Part shown: positions 26,006 to 34,569 of the stretch, piece after piece
How the letters are laid out: every line of letters starts with the position of its first letter
Numbering within the stretch: position 1 is the stretch's first letter
Assembly (NCBI GenBank): GCA_963790075.1
Contig: CAWBNG010000005.1
Location: 281,695-345,694 of the forward strand
Direction of reading: 5' to 3'
From: CAYOUV01 sp963790075
Lineage (GTDB): Bacteria; Chloroflexota; Anaerolineae; Anaerolineales; Villigracilaceae
Length of the DNA stretch: 64,000 nucleotides
The notes under the pieces: model-generated
The model's input: only the letters and a program-made list of their open reading frames with translations
Told to the model about the DNA's origin: nothing
Database searches by the model: none
Program-made: the position numbers and the translations under genes

Positions 26006-26186
26006 CTCTCTGTGCCCAGTTGAAAACTGAGAAACTGCCAGACAGGTTGCTTCTTCATACACAATACAGGAAAGCAGATTTTCAACGAGATCATACGCTC
26101 GTTGCAGATCTATTAGGATTGTCTTTGATTGGCTACTTGCGCTCAGGACAATAACTTACACATGATCGCTTTGAAGGAGCATTCTA

Positions 26187-27193
26187 ATGAAAAAATGTAA
26201 TGAAGTTATGACAGAAAAAACCCGTTTGCTGCCAGCCAGAAAAAACTGCAGAAATGGTTAAGGAAATTTCGCGATCTAACGCGTAGTAAGAAGCCTTATG
26301 AAGCACTTTTCGAGAAGGTAGCCGTGGAGCTTCACACAGCCCGGCGGGGCATCCCGCTGATTGTTATGAGCGTTATAGCGGTGATTGCATTGGCATTCGG
26401 TCTTTTGGTCTATTTCACCCTGGCCAGCGCCGAGCCAGTGTTGGCCGCGTCCCTTTGTGGTGACGGTTCTGCTCCGGATTACGGTTTTACCTACAATTTG
26501 AGACAGGCCCATTGGACGGTGAATTGGCAGAACTATGCTTCAGAGCAGGCGGTGAATGAGGTGGATACAATCCTCGACCAACTGAATGCGGATTCCATTG
26601 CTCAGACGATGATCCTGATCCAGCCGCAGGACCAGGTTGGCAACCGGGTCAACTGCGCCGTGCATTTCCTGCGTTACATGAAGCTTGGTAATCCAACTGG
26701 CGAGCGCAAGGATAACGGTTTTGTCTTTTTGATCGTGGTTGAACCCACCCAGATTGACGTGCACTATGGCGTGGGGCTAGGTCTGCCAGCGCTTACTGCA
26801 TCCGATCTGACTACCCTCAACCGCTTAGCCGAGGATGCTTATCAAACTACCCACAGCATGGATCAGGCGTTGCTGGCCCTGGTACAGGGGTTCGACAAGG
26901 TTGCCCGCAGCAAATATGCACCGCTTGTTTCCCCTACGCCAATCCCAGAGACAAATACCCAGCCGCAACTGCCTTCAGGGCCATTGGGTATTTTGACCGT
27001 TTGCGGTCAGCTATGTTTGGGCATCTTATTTCTGCTGTTTCTGTTGTGGGCGGCTCGAAGAGGAATTAGCTTCAATACATCCGGTTTTGGTTCCGGCGGT
27101 TCCGGCGGTTTCGGAGGTTCTTTCGGCGGAGGCAGGGGCGGTTCATCAACGCGTGGCGGCGGCGGAAGCGGACGTTCCGGGCGCGGTAATTAA
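26187..27193 (+). CDS. TPM-domain membrane protein with Gly-rich tail, N-terminal frameshift
   Basis: A basic N-terminal helix (QKKLQKWLRKFRDL), a transmembrane helix (IVMSVIAVIALAFGLLVYF), a TPM domain (GFVFLIVVEPTQIDVHYGVG), a second helix and a Gly/Ser/Arg tail. GAAGGAG supports the ATG at 26187, but that frame ends after 24 codons. One base missing from the A run at 26215-26220 would join MKKCNEVMTEK to NPFAASQKKL and the long frame. From the GTG at 26324 alone, 289 residues are open. TPM proteins act in membrane-protein quality control or maintenance; LemA-like partners are typical, and one follows 20 bp downstream. Confidence 0.75.
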
Positions 27194-27213
27194 ATAAATC
27201 AGGAGATGAAGAC

Positions 27214-27903
27214 ATGAAACATACAATTAAACTGGTCTTTTCCGTTTTGATGCTGGTTGCCATCTTCGTTGGGCTGACCAGCTGCGGAGTCGTGAATACC
27301 GGCACCACGGAATACAACGAGCTGGTGGCCTTGGTGCAGGGTGTGCAGTCTGCGGCGGCTAATTTTCAATTGGTGGTCGATACACAGTACGCCAAGATCC
27401 AGGCTAAAACACAGATCACCAAAGATTATTATGATGCGGTCAGCAACAGCGGCGAGGTCTGGACCGGTAACTTCCGTTCGCAAGCCGATGCACTAACCAA
27501 CCTGCTAAAAAATTATCGTGATGCCAATGGTCAGCCATTGGATCCAACCAAACTGAACTTGAACGACCTGCAAGCCAAAGGCGCACTGCCCAGCGACCTG
27601 GGCCAGGGCTTTTCGCTTTACGTCAACGCCATCACCCAGGCCCCTCCACCCGTGCCGGATGCCACCGTCACCCTGGCGCTTGGCGATACCGTTGATGAGG
27701 CGATGAACACCATTCAACTGGCTGGCACCGATTGGAATGATGCTGTCAAAGCCTACAACACCCGTCGGGCGCAGATTACGGGTGAGGTTGTGGCGCGCGT
27801 CTCCGCGTATTTCGGTTTTGACCTGCCGGTGACCTTTCCCTATTATCAGGGCGGCAATGCCGGCCAACCCATCCAGAATCCTTTGGCGACACCCAAACCA
27901 TAG
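27214..27903 (+). CDS. LemA-like lipoprotein
   Basis: 229 residues. The signal peptide ends in a lipobox (LTSC, Cys about residue 24). The helical body starts with EYNELVALVQGVQSAAA and ends WNDAVKAYNTRRAQI...FGF, matching the start and end of LemA proteins, although the middle diverges and there is a C-terminal Pro-rich tail. LemA and TPM proteins are often adjacent; this gene follows the TPM gene after 20 bp with an AGGAG ribosome site. It is probably an outer-leaflet helical-bundle protein of unsettled function. Confidence 0.75.
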   Translation: MKHTIKLVFSVLMLVAIFVGLTSCGVVNTGTTEYNELVALVQGVQSAAANFQLVVDTQYAKIQAKTQITKDYYDAVSNSGEVWTGNFRSQADALTNLLKNYRDANGQPLDPTKLNLNDLQAKGALPSDLGQGFSLYVNAITQAPPPVPDATVTLALGDTVDEAMNTIQLAGTDWNDAVKAYNTRRAQITGEVVARVSAYFGFDLPVTFPYYQGGNAGQPIQNPLATPKP

Positions 27904-27921
27904 GCGACAAGGTTCTATTGT

Positions 27922-28100
27922 ATGAAAAATAATAATCTAGCAGGGAATGTTGTTGAAACGCAGGATTTAACCAAATAAATTTGGTAAAGATATTGCCGTG
28001 CAGACATTAAACATGCAAGTGCCGCGCGGCACTATTTTTGGTTTTGTGGGTCCAAGCGGTTGTGGAAAAACGACTACCGTCCGCTTATTACGCGGGTTTT
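27922..28100 (+). pseudogene. ABC-transporter ATPase, N-terminal fragment cut by the repeat
   Basis: About 55 residues of an ABC ATPase: VVETQDLTK, then FGKDIAVQTLNMQVPRG, then the Walker A GPSGCGKTTTV and RLLRG. A one-base indel lies between LTK and FGK (at about 27,980), and the sequence ends where the second 133-bp repeat begins. No signature motif or Walker B remains, so it is not functional. Confidence 0.75.
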
Positions 28101-28232
28101 TCTCTATCGTACAAATGAAGGGAAAGACCAGTCATAAAATACACTCAAGGTGACCAAGCCTAAGAGGAACACCTTACGCCTGATCGTTATCGAGTATACA
28201 CAAAAGTGAGGAAAATGCTGAAGCAAATGATG
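28100..28232 (+). repeat. 133-bp direct repeat, copy 2
   Basis: The same unit as 24658-24790, in the same orientation, with about five substitutions. It cuts off the ABC ATPase fragment on its left. On its right is an unassigned stretch of about 125 bp with a short hydrophobic reading frame but no identifiable gene. Confidence 0.8.
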
Positions 28233-28359
28233 AAGGGGAATCACTCACTGGATGGCGGCCTACGTTTTTGGATTCTTATATGTTGCAGGATTTTCTGCTC
28301 CAGGACAGAGATAGTCAAGTTACCCAATCATATATGGCAGCCGGCCAGGGTATTTAAAC

Positions 28360-28393
28360 AAAAACAGCCAGTCTTTTTTAACTGGCTGTTTTT
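28360..28393. terminator. Bidirectional terminator downstream of dnaA
   Basis: A 13-bp stem AAAAACAGCCAGT / ACTGGCTGTTTTT with an 8-base loop. It is a U-rich terminator on either strand and lies 12 bp after the dnaA stop. Confidence 0.85.
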
Positions 28394-28405
28394 ATTTCGA
28401 AAATT

Positions 28406-29755
28406 TCAGGCTACCGCTATCCGCCCATATAGTTGTTGACGAAGTTGCACGACCTGCCGGCGCAGACGGTCATCCCGTTCAAGTAAATCAGTGACTTTAT
28501 CGATGGCATACATCACCGTGGTATGGTCGCGGCCTCCCAAGGCTTCTCCGATTTGGGGTAGAGAAACATTGGCTTCTTCCCGGAGCAGATACATGGCAAT
28601 TTGCCTTGGTAGCGCAACGGCGCGAGAGCGGTCGCGGCTGAGTAATCGATCAGTGCTCAGGTTGAAAGCGTGTGCTACCAAATCCACTACTTTTTGGGGT
28701 TCGATATCGCTCGCTTGAGGCAGGAGATCGGCCAGAGCCACCTCAGCCAGCTGCGGCGTGATTGCTGATCCGCTTAATTCAGCAAATGCCACAATGCGAT
28801 TCAAGGCGCCTTCCAGTTCACGGATATTCGATTGCACCCGGCGTGCAATCAATTCCAAAATCTCATCCGGCACTGAGCGGCCGAAGCGTTCAGCCTTGTA
28901 GCGCAAAATTGCCTGGCGTGTCTCCAGATCAGGTGGTTGGATATCAGCTGTCAGACCCCACTCAAAACGTGAGCGCAATCGTTCTTCCAACGTCACCAGC
29001 GACTTGGGCGGGCGGTCAGACGAAACAATAATCTGCTTGTCCTGTCCGTGCAGAGTGTTGAAAGTATGGAAGAATTCTTCCTGGGTCGATTCCTTGCCGG
29101 CAATGAATTGAATGTCATCGATCAAGAGCACGTCAATCGAGCGGTACTTATCGCGAAAGACCTGGGTGGTGTGCGCACGGATGGCGTTGATCAAGTCATT
29201 GGTAAATTCTTCGGATGACACATACAGGACACTCAGACCACGTGCTGCACAGGAATTGCCAATCGCGTGCAGCAGATGTGTTTTTCCAAGCCCAACACCC
29301 CCATACACAAAAAGCGGATTGTAAGCCCGCGCCGGTTTCTCGGCCACGGCCTGTGCCGCAGCATGTACCAGACGATTACCTGCACCGACCACAAATGTAT
29401 CAAAGGTATAACGAGGATTCAAACTTGGATTCTGCGCTCGATGGACCACAGACGATTCGGGCTCAGCCTCGGCTGGATGCGTTTCCACCTCCACCCCCTC
29501 GCCGCTTCCGTTCTGGGAAACCACAAATTTCACATCCACTGATGCGTTCAGAATGCCGACAAGCAAACGACTAACTGTACTGGCTAATCGACTCTCAAGC
29601 CAATCGCGCGCATATGCATTGCGCACTCCAATGGTCAAAACGCCGTTTTCATACACAATAAGCTTGGTATCACGGACCCAAGTGTCAAAAGACGCCTTGG
29701 GCATTTCCATTTGCAATTGACCAAGTACAGTTTGCCAGGCTCGTTCAGCGTCCAT
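28406..29755 (-). CDS. dnaA: Chromosomal replication initiator protein DnaA
   Basis: A 449-residue AAA+ initiator that binds oriC and opens DNA. Domain I spans about 1-80; a short acidic linker follows; the AAA+ domain (about 115-330) has Walker A GGVGLGKTHLL, Walker B VLLIDDIQFIAGK and sensor/arginine-finger blocks (EERLRSRFEWGL). Domain IV (about 355-449) carries the DnaA-box-binding signature GGRDHTTVMYAIDKV. ATG 29755 (MDAERAW) has AGGAG seven bases upstream; the Met two codons earlier is too close to it. No obvious DnaA-box cluster flanks the gene, and dnaN does not follow. Confidence 0.97.
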   Translation of the reverse strand: MDAERAWQTVLGQLQMEMPKASFDTWVRDTKLIVYENGVLTIGVRNAYARDWLESRLASTVSRLLVGILNASVDVKFVVSQNGSGEGVEVETHPAEAEPESSVVHRAQNPSLNPRYTFDTFVVGAGNRLVHAAAQAVAEKPARAYNPLFVYGGVGLGKTHLLHAIGNSCAARGLSVLYVSSEEFTNDLINAIRAHTTQVFRDKYRSIDVLLIDDIQFIAGKESTQEEFFHTFNTLHGQDKQIIVSSDRPPKSLVTLEERLRSRFEWGLTADIQPPDLETRQAILRYKAERFGRSVPDEILELIARRVQSNIRELEGALNRIVAFAELSGSAITPQLAEVALADLLPQASDIEPQKVVDLVAHAFNLSTDRLLSRDRSRAVALPRQIAMYLLREEANVSLPQIGEALGGRDHTTVMYAIDKVTDLLERDDRLRRQVVQLRQQLYGRIAVA

Positions 29756-30237
29756 GAGCATTCTCCTCTACAATGATATTTCTCTGCTCTGCCGATGATG
29801 AGATAAGTTGAAACAATGCCCCTTGCAAGGCTAACGGGGCAGTTCACACCTCGTTCGATTGTCTTACTTCTTTTGGGAAAGGACATGTGCACTATCGACA
29901 TGTCCTGCCACCAACCGATTCAAATTCTAGCAGAAAATATGGCGACTTGCTACACGTCAAACCTACGTTATCTTAAAAACATCTTCTTTTTAAGGTCATC
30001 CAATGTTAAAAACACATTCTGCAAACATCAGGGAGCAACCCTTCGATTAGAACAAGCGTTTCAGCCAAAAAGCCTATCCAGTTTTTTTCATCCCCCATAT
30101 ATAGGGTTGATAAGCCAAAAATCGGATAGAAACACAAATGTGCCTTAAATAATCGCGGGGACGAAAATCTATTTTCGCCCCTCCGTGAAACACGAGATTC
30201 TGTGAACTCGTTAATGGATTTGGAAGACTACCGTCAG
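29756..30237. other. 482-bp gap between dnaA and the histidine kinase gene
   Basis: No gene is seen. It contains a 9-bp perfect inverted repeat AGGACATGT (29880-29888) / ACATGTCCT (29898-29906), a possible operator upstream of dnaA; a GCCCC...GGGGC pair near 29818; and a hairpin with one bulge (30157-30181, GGGG-A-CGAAAA / TTTTCG-CCCC) that may terminate the kinase transcript. I looked for TTATCCACA-type DnaA boxes and found none convincing. Confidence 0.5.
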
Positions 30238-31914
30238 TTAATGTGGAATGCTGCACGGAACCCAGGCCAGCATTGTCGTTCCGTCGCCAATAGTCGAGGC
30301 GAAATCCACTTCGCCTCCAACGTTGCGAGCACGAGTCTGCATATTGGCCAATCCATGACCCAGGGTAACTGCCATTTTCTCCAGGTCAAAACCTTTCCCA
30401 TCATCACGGATCTCCATCATTACACGTTCTGGGGTTGTCCGCACTACAACCGAGACGTGTTTAGCATGGGCATGCTTGGCAATGTTCGCCAGGGATTCCT
30501 GGCAAATATGGAATAAAGCCAGGACATGACTCGGGGGTAAATTCGAGATTTCCTCCGAAGGTCCGGAAAGGACCGCATCAGAGAGTGTGTTGGCACGATA
30601 TTCAATGACCAGGCGTTTGAGCCCATCCATTAGGTTGTTACTATTCATCTGACGCGGTTGCAGGTCCAGAATATAGGAGCGCAGATCACGGATAGTCTGG
30701 TTCAGATCACTGATTGCTTGATTGATGCGTTCCTTCGCAACTGATGGATCTTCATTGATCAGGTGCAAAATGTTTTCAAGTGTCAGACCCACGCCGTAAA
30801 TCGATTGGATAATTCCGTCGTGCAAGTCCATCCCGATACGGTCACGCTCATCCAGAACAGCCAAACGCCGGGCATCGTTGTGTAGGCGGGCATTTTCAAT
30901 TGCCAGTGAAGCCCAGTTGCTAACTGCGGCAAGCATTTGAATCCCACGCTCGTCCAAAGGCGTTCGAGCGCGCGTGGCAACACTCATTACCCCCAGCATG
31001 TTCTCACCAGACCTAAGCGGAAGACAGATCATTTGATGAAAGCCAGCTTCAACCACTGCTTCCCGCAAATAGCGCATATCGCCCGCCAGATCAGACGTTA
31101 CAATCGGTTCGCCTGTCTCCGCCACTATCCCAACAATGCCTTCTCCAACCTTGAAGCGATTTCGAGTCCAAAAAGCCTCAGCAGCCTGCCCACGATGCAA
31201 TACCAGTCGTAGAGTCAGTTTATCTTCTTCAAGCAAAAAAATTTCGCCGGCTTCGACTTTCATATAATTCATGATCGAAGCCAGGGTCTGATTCAGGATT
31301 TCATCCAGTTCCAGAGAGGCAGTCAGAGCAGAGGCAACATTGTTGAGCAATCCCAAATCTTCATTTCGACGTGTCAGGGCAACATCGCGTTCCCGCAGGT
31401 GTTCATACATGTGCGCGTTCTGGATCGCTGCCGCTGCATAAGTAGCCAGCATTTGAATAATCATTTCGTCATCCGCAGTGAATTCAGGAAGATCAATTTT
31501 GTTGGTTAAATAAATCTGGCCCAACTGCCGATCGCCAGCACGGATTGGGACGCCCAGAAACGAGGTCATGGCAGGATGGTTGGCAGGAAAACCCACACTG
31601 CGCGGATGATCTTCTATGAGCGGAAGACGCAGCGGTTCTTCCGCATTCATCAGTTCTCCAATCAGGCCAAGGCCTACTGGCGGATGCTCGATACGCTTGA
31701 TCTCTTCTTCTGTGATGCCCACAGTAATAAATTGCTTGAGTTTCCCCTCATCATCCAAAAGTCCCAAGGCAGCATAGCTGGCATCGGCTTGCTCGCGAGC
31801 AACAGATACGATCCGCTCCAGCAGGGTCTCCAGCGAGATATCTTTAACCAACTCCAGGCTCGCACGGTGCAAGGCAATCAGTCGTTCTTGCAATTGTTCA
31901 CGCGTCAGGAGCAT
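30238..31914 (-). CDS. Two-GAF sensor histidine kinase (NarL/DesK-type, HisKA_3)
   Basis: 558 residues: GAF 1 (about 20-165), GAF 2 (about 190-345), a HisKA_3 dimerisation helix with phospho-acceptor His in ERDRIGMDLHDGIIQSIYG (about 360-375), and an HATPase_c domain with N box (ICQESLANIAKHA), DDGKGFD and GHGLANMQTRA. There is no membrane segment, so it senses a soluble signal. It should phosphorylate a LuxR-type response regulator, but none is adjacent. The ATG at 31914 has AGAGGTG upstream, and TATAAT lies on the minus strand at 31943-31938. Confidence 0.9.
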   Translation of the reverse strand: MLLTREQLQERLIALHRASLELVKDISLETLLERIVSVAREQADASYAALGLLDDEGKLKQFITVGITEEEIKRIEHPPVGLGLIGELMNAEEPLRLPLIEDHPRSVGFPANHPAMTSFLGVPIRAGDRQLGQIYLTNKIDLPEFTADDEMIIQMLATYAAAAIQNAHMYEHLRERDVALTRRNEDLGLLNNVASALTASLELDEILNQTLASIMNYMKVEAGEIFLLEEDKLTLRLVLHRGQAAEAFWTRNRFKVGEGIVGIVAETGEPIVTSDLAGDMRYLREAVVEAGFHQMICLPLRSGENMLGVMSVATRARTPLDERGIQMLAAVSNWASLAIENARLHNDARRLAVLDERDRIGMDLHDGIIQSIYGVGLTLENILHLINEDPSVAKERINQAISDLNQTIRDLRSYILDLQPRQMNSNNLMDGLKRLVIEYRANTLSDAVLSGPSEEISNLPPSHVLALFHICQESLANIAKHAHAKHVSVVVRTTPERVMMEIRDDGKGFDLEKMAVTLGHGLANMQTRARNVGGEVDFASTIGDGTTMLAWVPCSIPH

Positions 31915-32019
31915 CAGAATTCACCTCTATTAGGACTATTATATCCAATTTTGCTAAGCTTGATAGATTTTGCCAGACAGCGCGATTTACACTTGACCAA
32001 ATTATGAATGGAATGGACT

Positions 32020-33300
32020 ATGAAAACCTCTCGATTGCCCGGATTCTACAACCTCTCACTCGATAACCGTCGCAAGGATGTGGCCGATGCGACCGGACTC
32101 AGCCCAGATGACCTGAGCGCCTTCGATCAGCGCGGCGGTCTGACTCCCGATCAGGCCGATCACATGATCGAAAACGTGATCGGCTCCCATAATCTACCTC
32201 TCGGCGTCGCCCTCAATTTCGTCGTCAATCAAAAGGAAATCCTCGTCCCGATGGCGATCGAGGAACCGTCGGTTGTGGCGGGTGCCTCCTTTATGGCCAA
32301 GCTGGCGCGTGCCGGAGGCGGATTCCAAGCCACGACCAGCCAGCCGCTGATGATCGGCCAGATGCAGGTGCTGGACCTGGATGATATCAACACCGCCCGC
32401 CTAAAACTTTACGAAAACAAAGCAACCCTGCTGGCTGAGGCTGATGAGATCGATCCGGTGCTCAAAAAACTCGGTGGTGGCGCGCGCGATCTGGAAGTGC
32501 GCACGGTCGAGGACTCACCTATCGGTCCGTTCCTGGTCATCCACCTGATCTACGACGTGCGGGATGCCATGGGCGCCAACGCTGTTAATACTGCTTGTGA
32601 ACGGCTGGCTCCGCACGTGGAAGCGATCACCGGCGGACGGGTACACCTGCGCATCCTGTCAAATCTGGCGGACCGGCGTCTGGCGCGCGTGCGTTGCACA
32701 ATTCCCGTAAAAGAGCTGGCTTTTGACGAATACAGTGGTGAGCAGGTGCAGGATGGCATTATCGAGGCCTGGGCTTTCGCCGCCGTCGATCCTTACCGGG
32801 CCGCCACACACAACAAGGGCATCATGAACGGTGTGGATGCGGTAGTGATCGCCAGCGGTAACGACTGGCGAGCAATCGAGGCCGGGGCGCACGCCTACGC
32901 CGCTCGTTCGGGGCATTACACCAGCCTGAGCACCTGGGCCAAAGATGCAGACGGCAACCTGGTCGGGACATTGGAAATGCCCATGGCGGTTGGCATCGTC
33001 GGCGGCGCCACCAAAGTGCATCCAACTGCACGCGCCGCGCTCAAACTAATGGGCATCACCACCGCAGCCGAACTGGCTGAGATCATCGCCTCGGTCGGGT
33101 TGGCGCAGAACCTGGCCGCCCTGCGCGCCCTGGCGACTGAGGGCATCCAGCGCGGCCACATGAGCCTGCACGCGCGTCAGGTAGCCACCGCCGCCGGGGC
33201 AAGTGGTGATATGATTGAAAAACTGGCCGCGCAGCTGGTCGCTGAAAAGACCGTCCGCATCGACCGCGCCGAAGAGATCTTGAAAGAATGGAAGCAATAA
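32020..33300 (+). CDS. mvaA: Hydroxymethylglutaryl-CoA reductase, class II type
   Basis: A 426-residue enzyme reducing HMG-CoA to mevalonate. ENVIGSHNLPLGVALNF, EEPSVVAGASFMAKLA (catalytic Glu), DAMGANAVNTACE (cofactor loop) and a C-terminal catalytic His region (RGHMSLHARQVA) match class II bacterial reductases. With the HMG-CoA synthase gene directly downstream, the direction is biosynthetic, feeding isoprenoids. Start is probably 32020 (MKTSRLPGF); in-frame Met 32008 is possible. It is the first gene of a four-gene operon; the lower mevalonate genes are not in this window. Confidence 0.93.
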   Translation: MKTSRLPGFYNLSLDNRRKDVADATGLSPDDLSAFDQRGGLTPDQADHMIENVIGSHNLPLGVALNFVVNQKEILVPMAIEEPSVVAGASFMAKLARAGGGFQATTSQPLMIGQMQVLDLDDINTARLKLYENKATLLAEADEIDPVLKKLGGGARDLEVRTVEDSPIGPFLVIHLIYDVRDAMGANAVNTACERLAPHVEAITGGRVHLRILSNLADRRLARVRCTIPVKELAFDEYSGEQVQDGIIEAWAFAAVDPYRAATHNKGIMNGVDAVVIASGNDWRAIEAGAHAYAARSGHYTSLSTWAKDADGNLVGTLEMPMAVGIVGGATKVHPTARAALKLMGITTAAELAEIIASVGLAQNLAALRALATEGIQRGHMSLHARQVATAAGASGDMIEKLAAQLVAEKTVRIDRAEEILKEWKQ

Positions 33301-33376
33301 TTTTGTAAAGCACCTGGGAATGCCAGGTAATATTTTTTCGCCGTTATTTCAATTTGATTCCGGAGAACACGAGCGT

Positions 33377-34459
33377 ATGACTACACCCGAACCTAAAACA
33401 TCCCCCACCCTGCTCAAACCCGCCCTTCCGGTGGGTTTTGTCGGTTACGGGGCTTATGTACCGCGCTACCGCCTGCCCGCCAAGGAAGTTGCCCGCATCT
33501 GGACCGGCGGACAGGGCGGCGTCCCGATCAAGGAGAAAGCCGTCCCCGGCATGGACGAGGACGTGATCACCATGTCGATCGAGGCGGCGCGCAACGCCAT
33601 GGCCCGCGCCCAGATCGACCCGAGCGAGATCCGCGCCGTGTGGGTCGGCTCTGAGTCGCATCCATACGCTGTCAAGCCGACTTCGACCGTCGTAGCCGAA
33701 GCCATCGGCGCAGTCCCGAACACACAGGCCGCTGATTGGGAATTCGCCTGTAAAGCCGGGACCGAGGCGGTCGTCGCCGCGATGGGCTTCGTGGGTTCCG
33801 GCATGGCCCATTACGCCCTGGCGATCGGCATGGATACCGCCCAGGCTCGTCCGGGCGACGCGCTGGAATATACTGCCGGGGCGGGTGGCGCGGCTTACAT
33901 CCTGGGTCCGGCGGACGAATCGCTGGCCATCATCCATGCCTCATACTCTTATGTCACCGACACACCGGATTTCTGGCGGCGTGCTGAGGCCAAGTATCCC
34001 GAGCACGGCATGCGCTTCACCGGCGAGCCGGCGTACTTCAAGCACATCAGTGAAGCTGCCAACGCCTTGATGGAAGCCACGGGCACTACCACCAAGGATT
34101 ACAGGTACGCGGTTTTCCACCAGCCGAATACCAAATTCCCGCAGCGCGTGGCGGCGCAATTGGGCTTCGCCCCGGAACAGATCGAGCCGGGTCTGCTGGT
34201 GCCGGTCATCGGGAATACCTACGCCGGGGCAGCCATGATCGGACTGACTGCTACGCTGGATATCGCCGAACCCGGCGACCGCATCCTGATGGTCTCCTTC
34301 GGCTCCGGCGCCGGTTCGGATGCCTTCGACATCCTCGTGACCGAGGCGCTCAAAGAGCGCCGCGACCGCGCGCTCAAGACCCAGGACTACATTGCCCGCC
34401 GGACTGAGATCGATTACGCCACTTATGTGCGCATGCGCGGCAAACTGACTCTGAAATAA
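33377..34459 (+). CDS. HMG-CoA synthase, archaeal type
   Basis: A 360-residue thiolase-fold enzyme condensing acetyl-CoA with acetoacetyl-CoA. The catalytic triad is present: Glu in TMSIEAARNAM, nucleophilic Cys in WEFACKAGTEA, and His in VFHQPNTKFP. GSESHPYAVKPTSTVVAEA and YSYVTDTPDFWRR are typical of archaeal enzymes rather than the eukaryotic or Firmicutes type. The start at 33377 (MTTPEPK) is preceded by GGAG. It is 76 bp after mvaA and 110 bp before the thiolase homologue. Confidence 0.93.
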   Translation: MTTPEPKTSPTLLKPALPVGFVGYGAYVPRYRLPAKEVARIWTGGQGGVPIKEKAVPGMDEDVITMSIEAARNAMARAQIDPSEIRAVWVGSESHPYAVKPTSTVVAEAIGAVPNTQAADWEFACKAGTEAVVAAMGFVGSGMAHYALAIGMDTAQARPGDALEYTAGAGGAAYILGPADESLAIIHASYSYVTDTPDFWRRAEAKYPEHGMRFTGEPAYFKHISEAANALMEATGTTTKDYRYAVFHQPNTKFPQRVAAQLGFAPEQIEPGLLVPVIGNTYAGAAMIGLTATLDIAEPGDRILMVSFGSGAGSDAFDILVTEALKERRDRALKTQDYIARRTEIDYATYVRMRGKLTLK

Positions 34460-34569
34460 GATTTACTATGTCGTTGCGAGTCTTCATCTGGCGACGTTTT
34501 CACCTGCACTAAATATGGAGGCTGCGTCGACACGAGAAATTCTCGCAATGACTTTTTTGAGGTGCATTT

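Noticed and set aside
29756..30237. Possible replication origin next to dnaA
   Set aside because: No TTATCCACA-type box or AT-rich unwinding array could be found by reading both strands.
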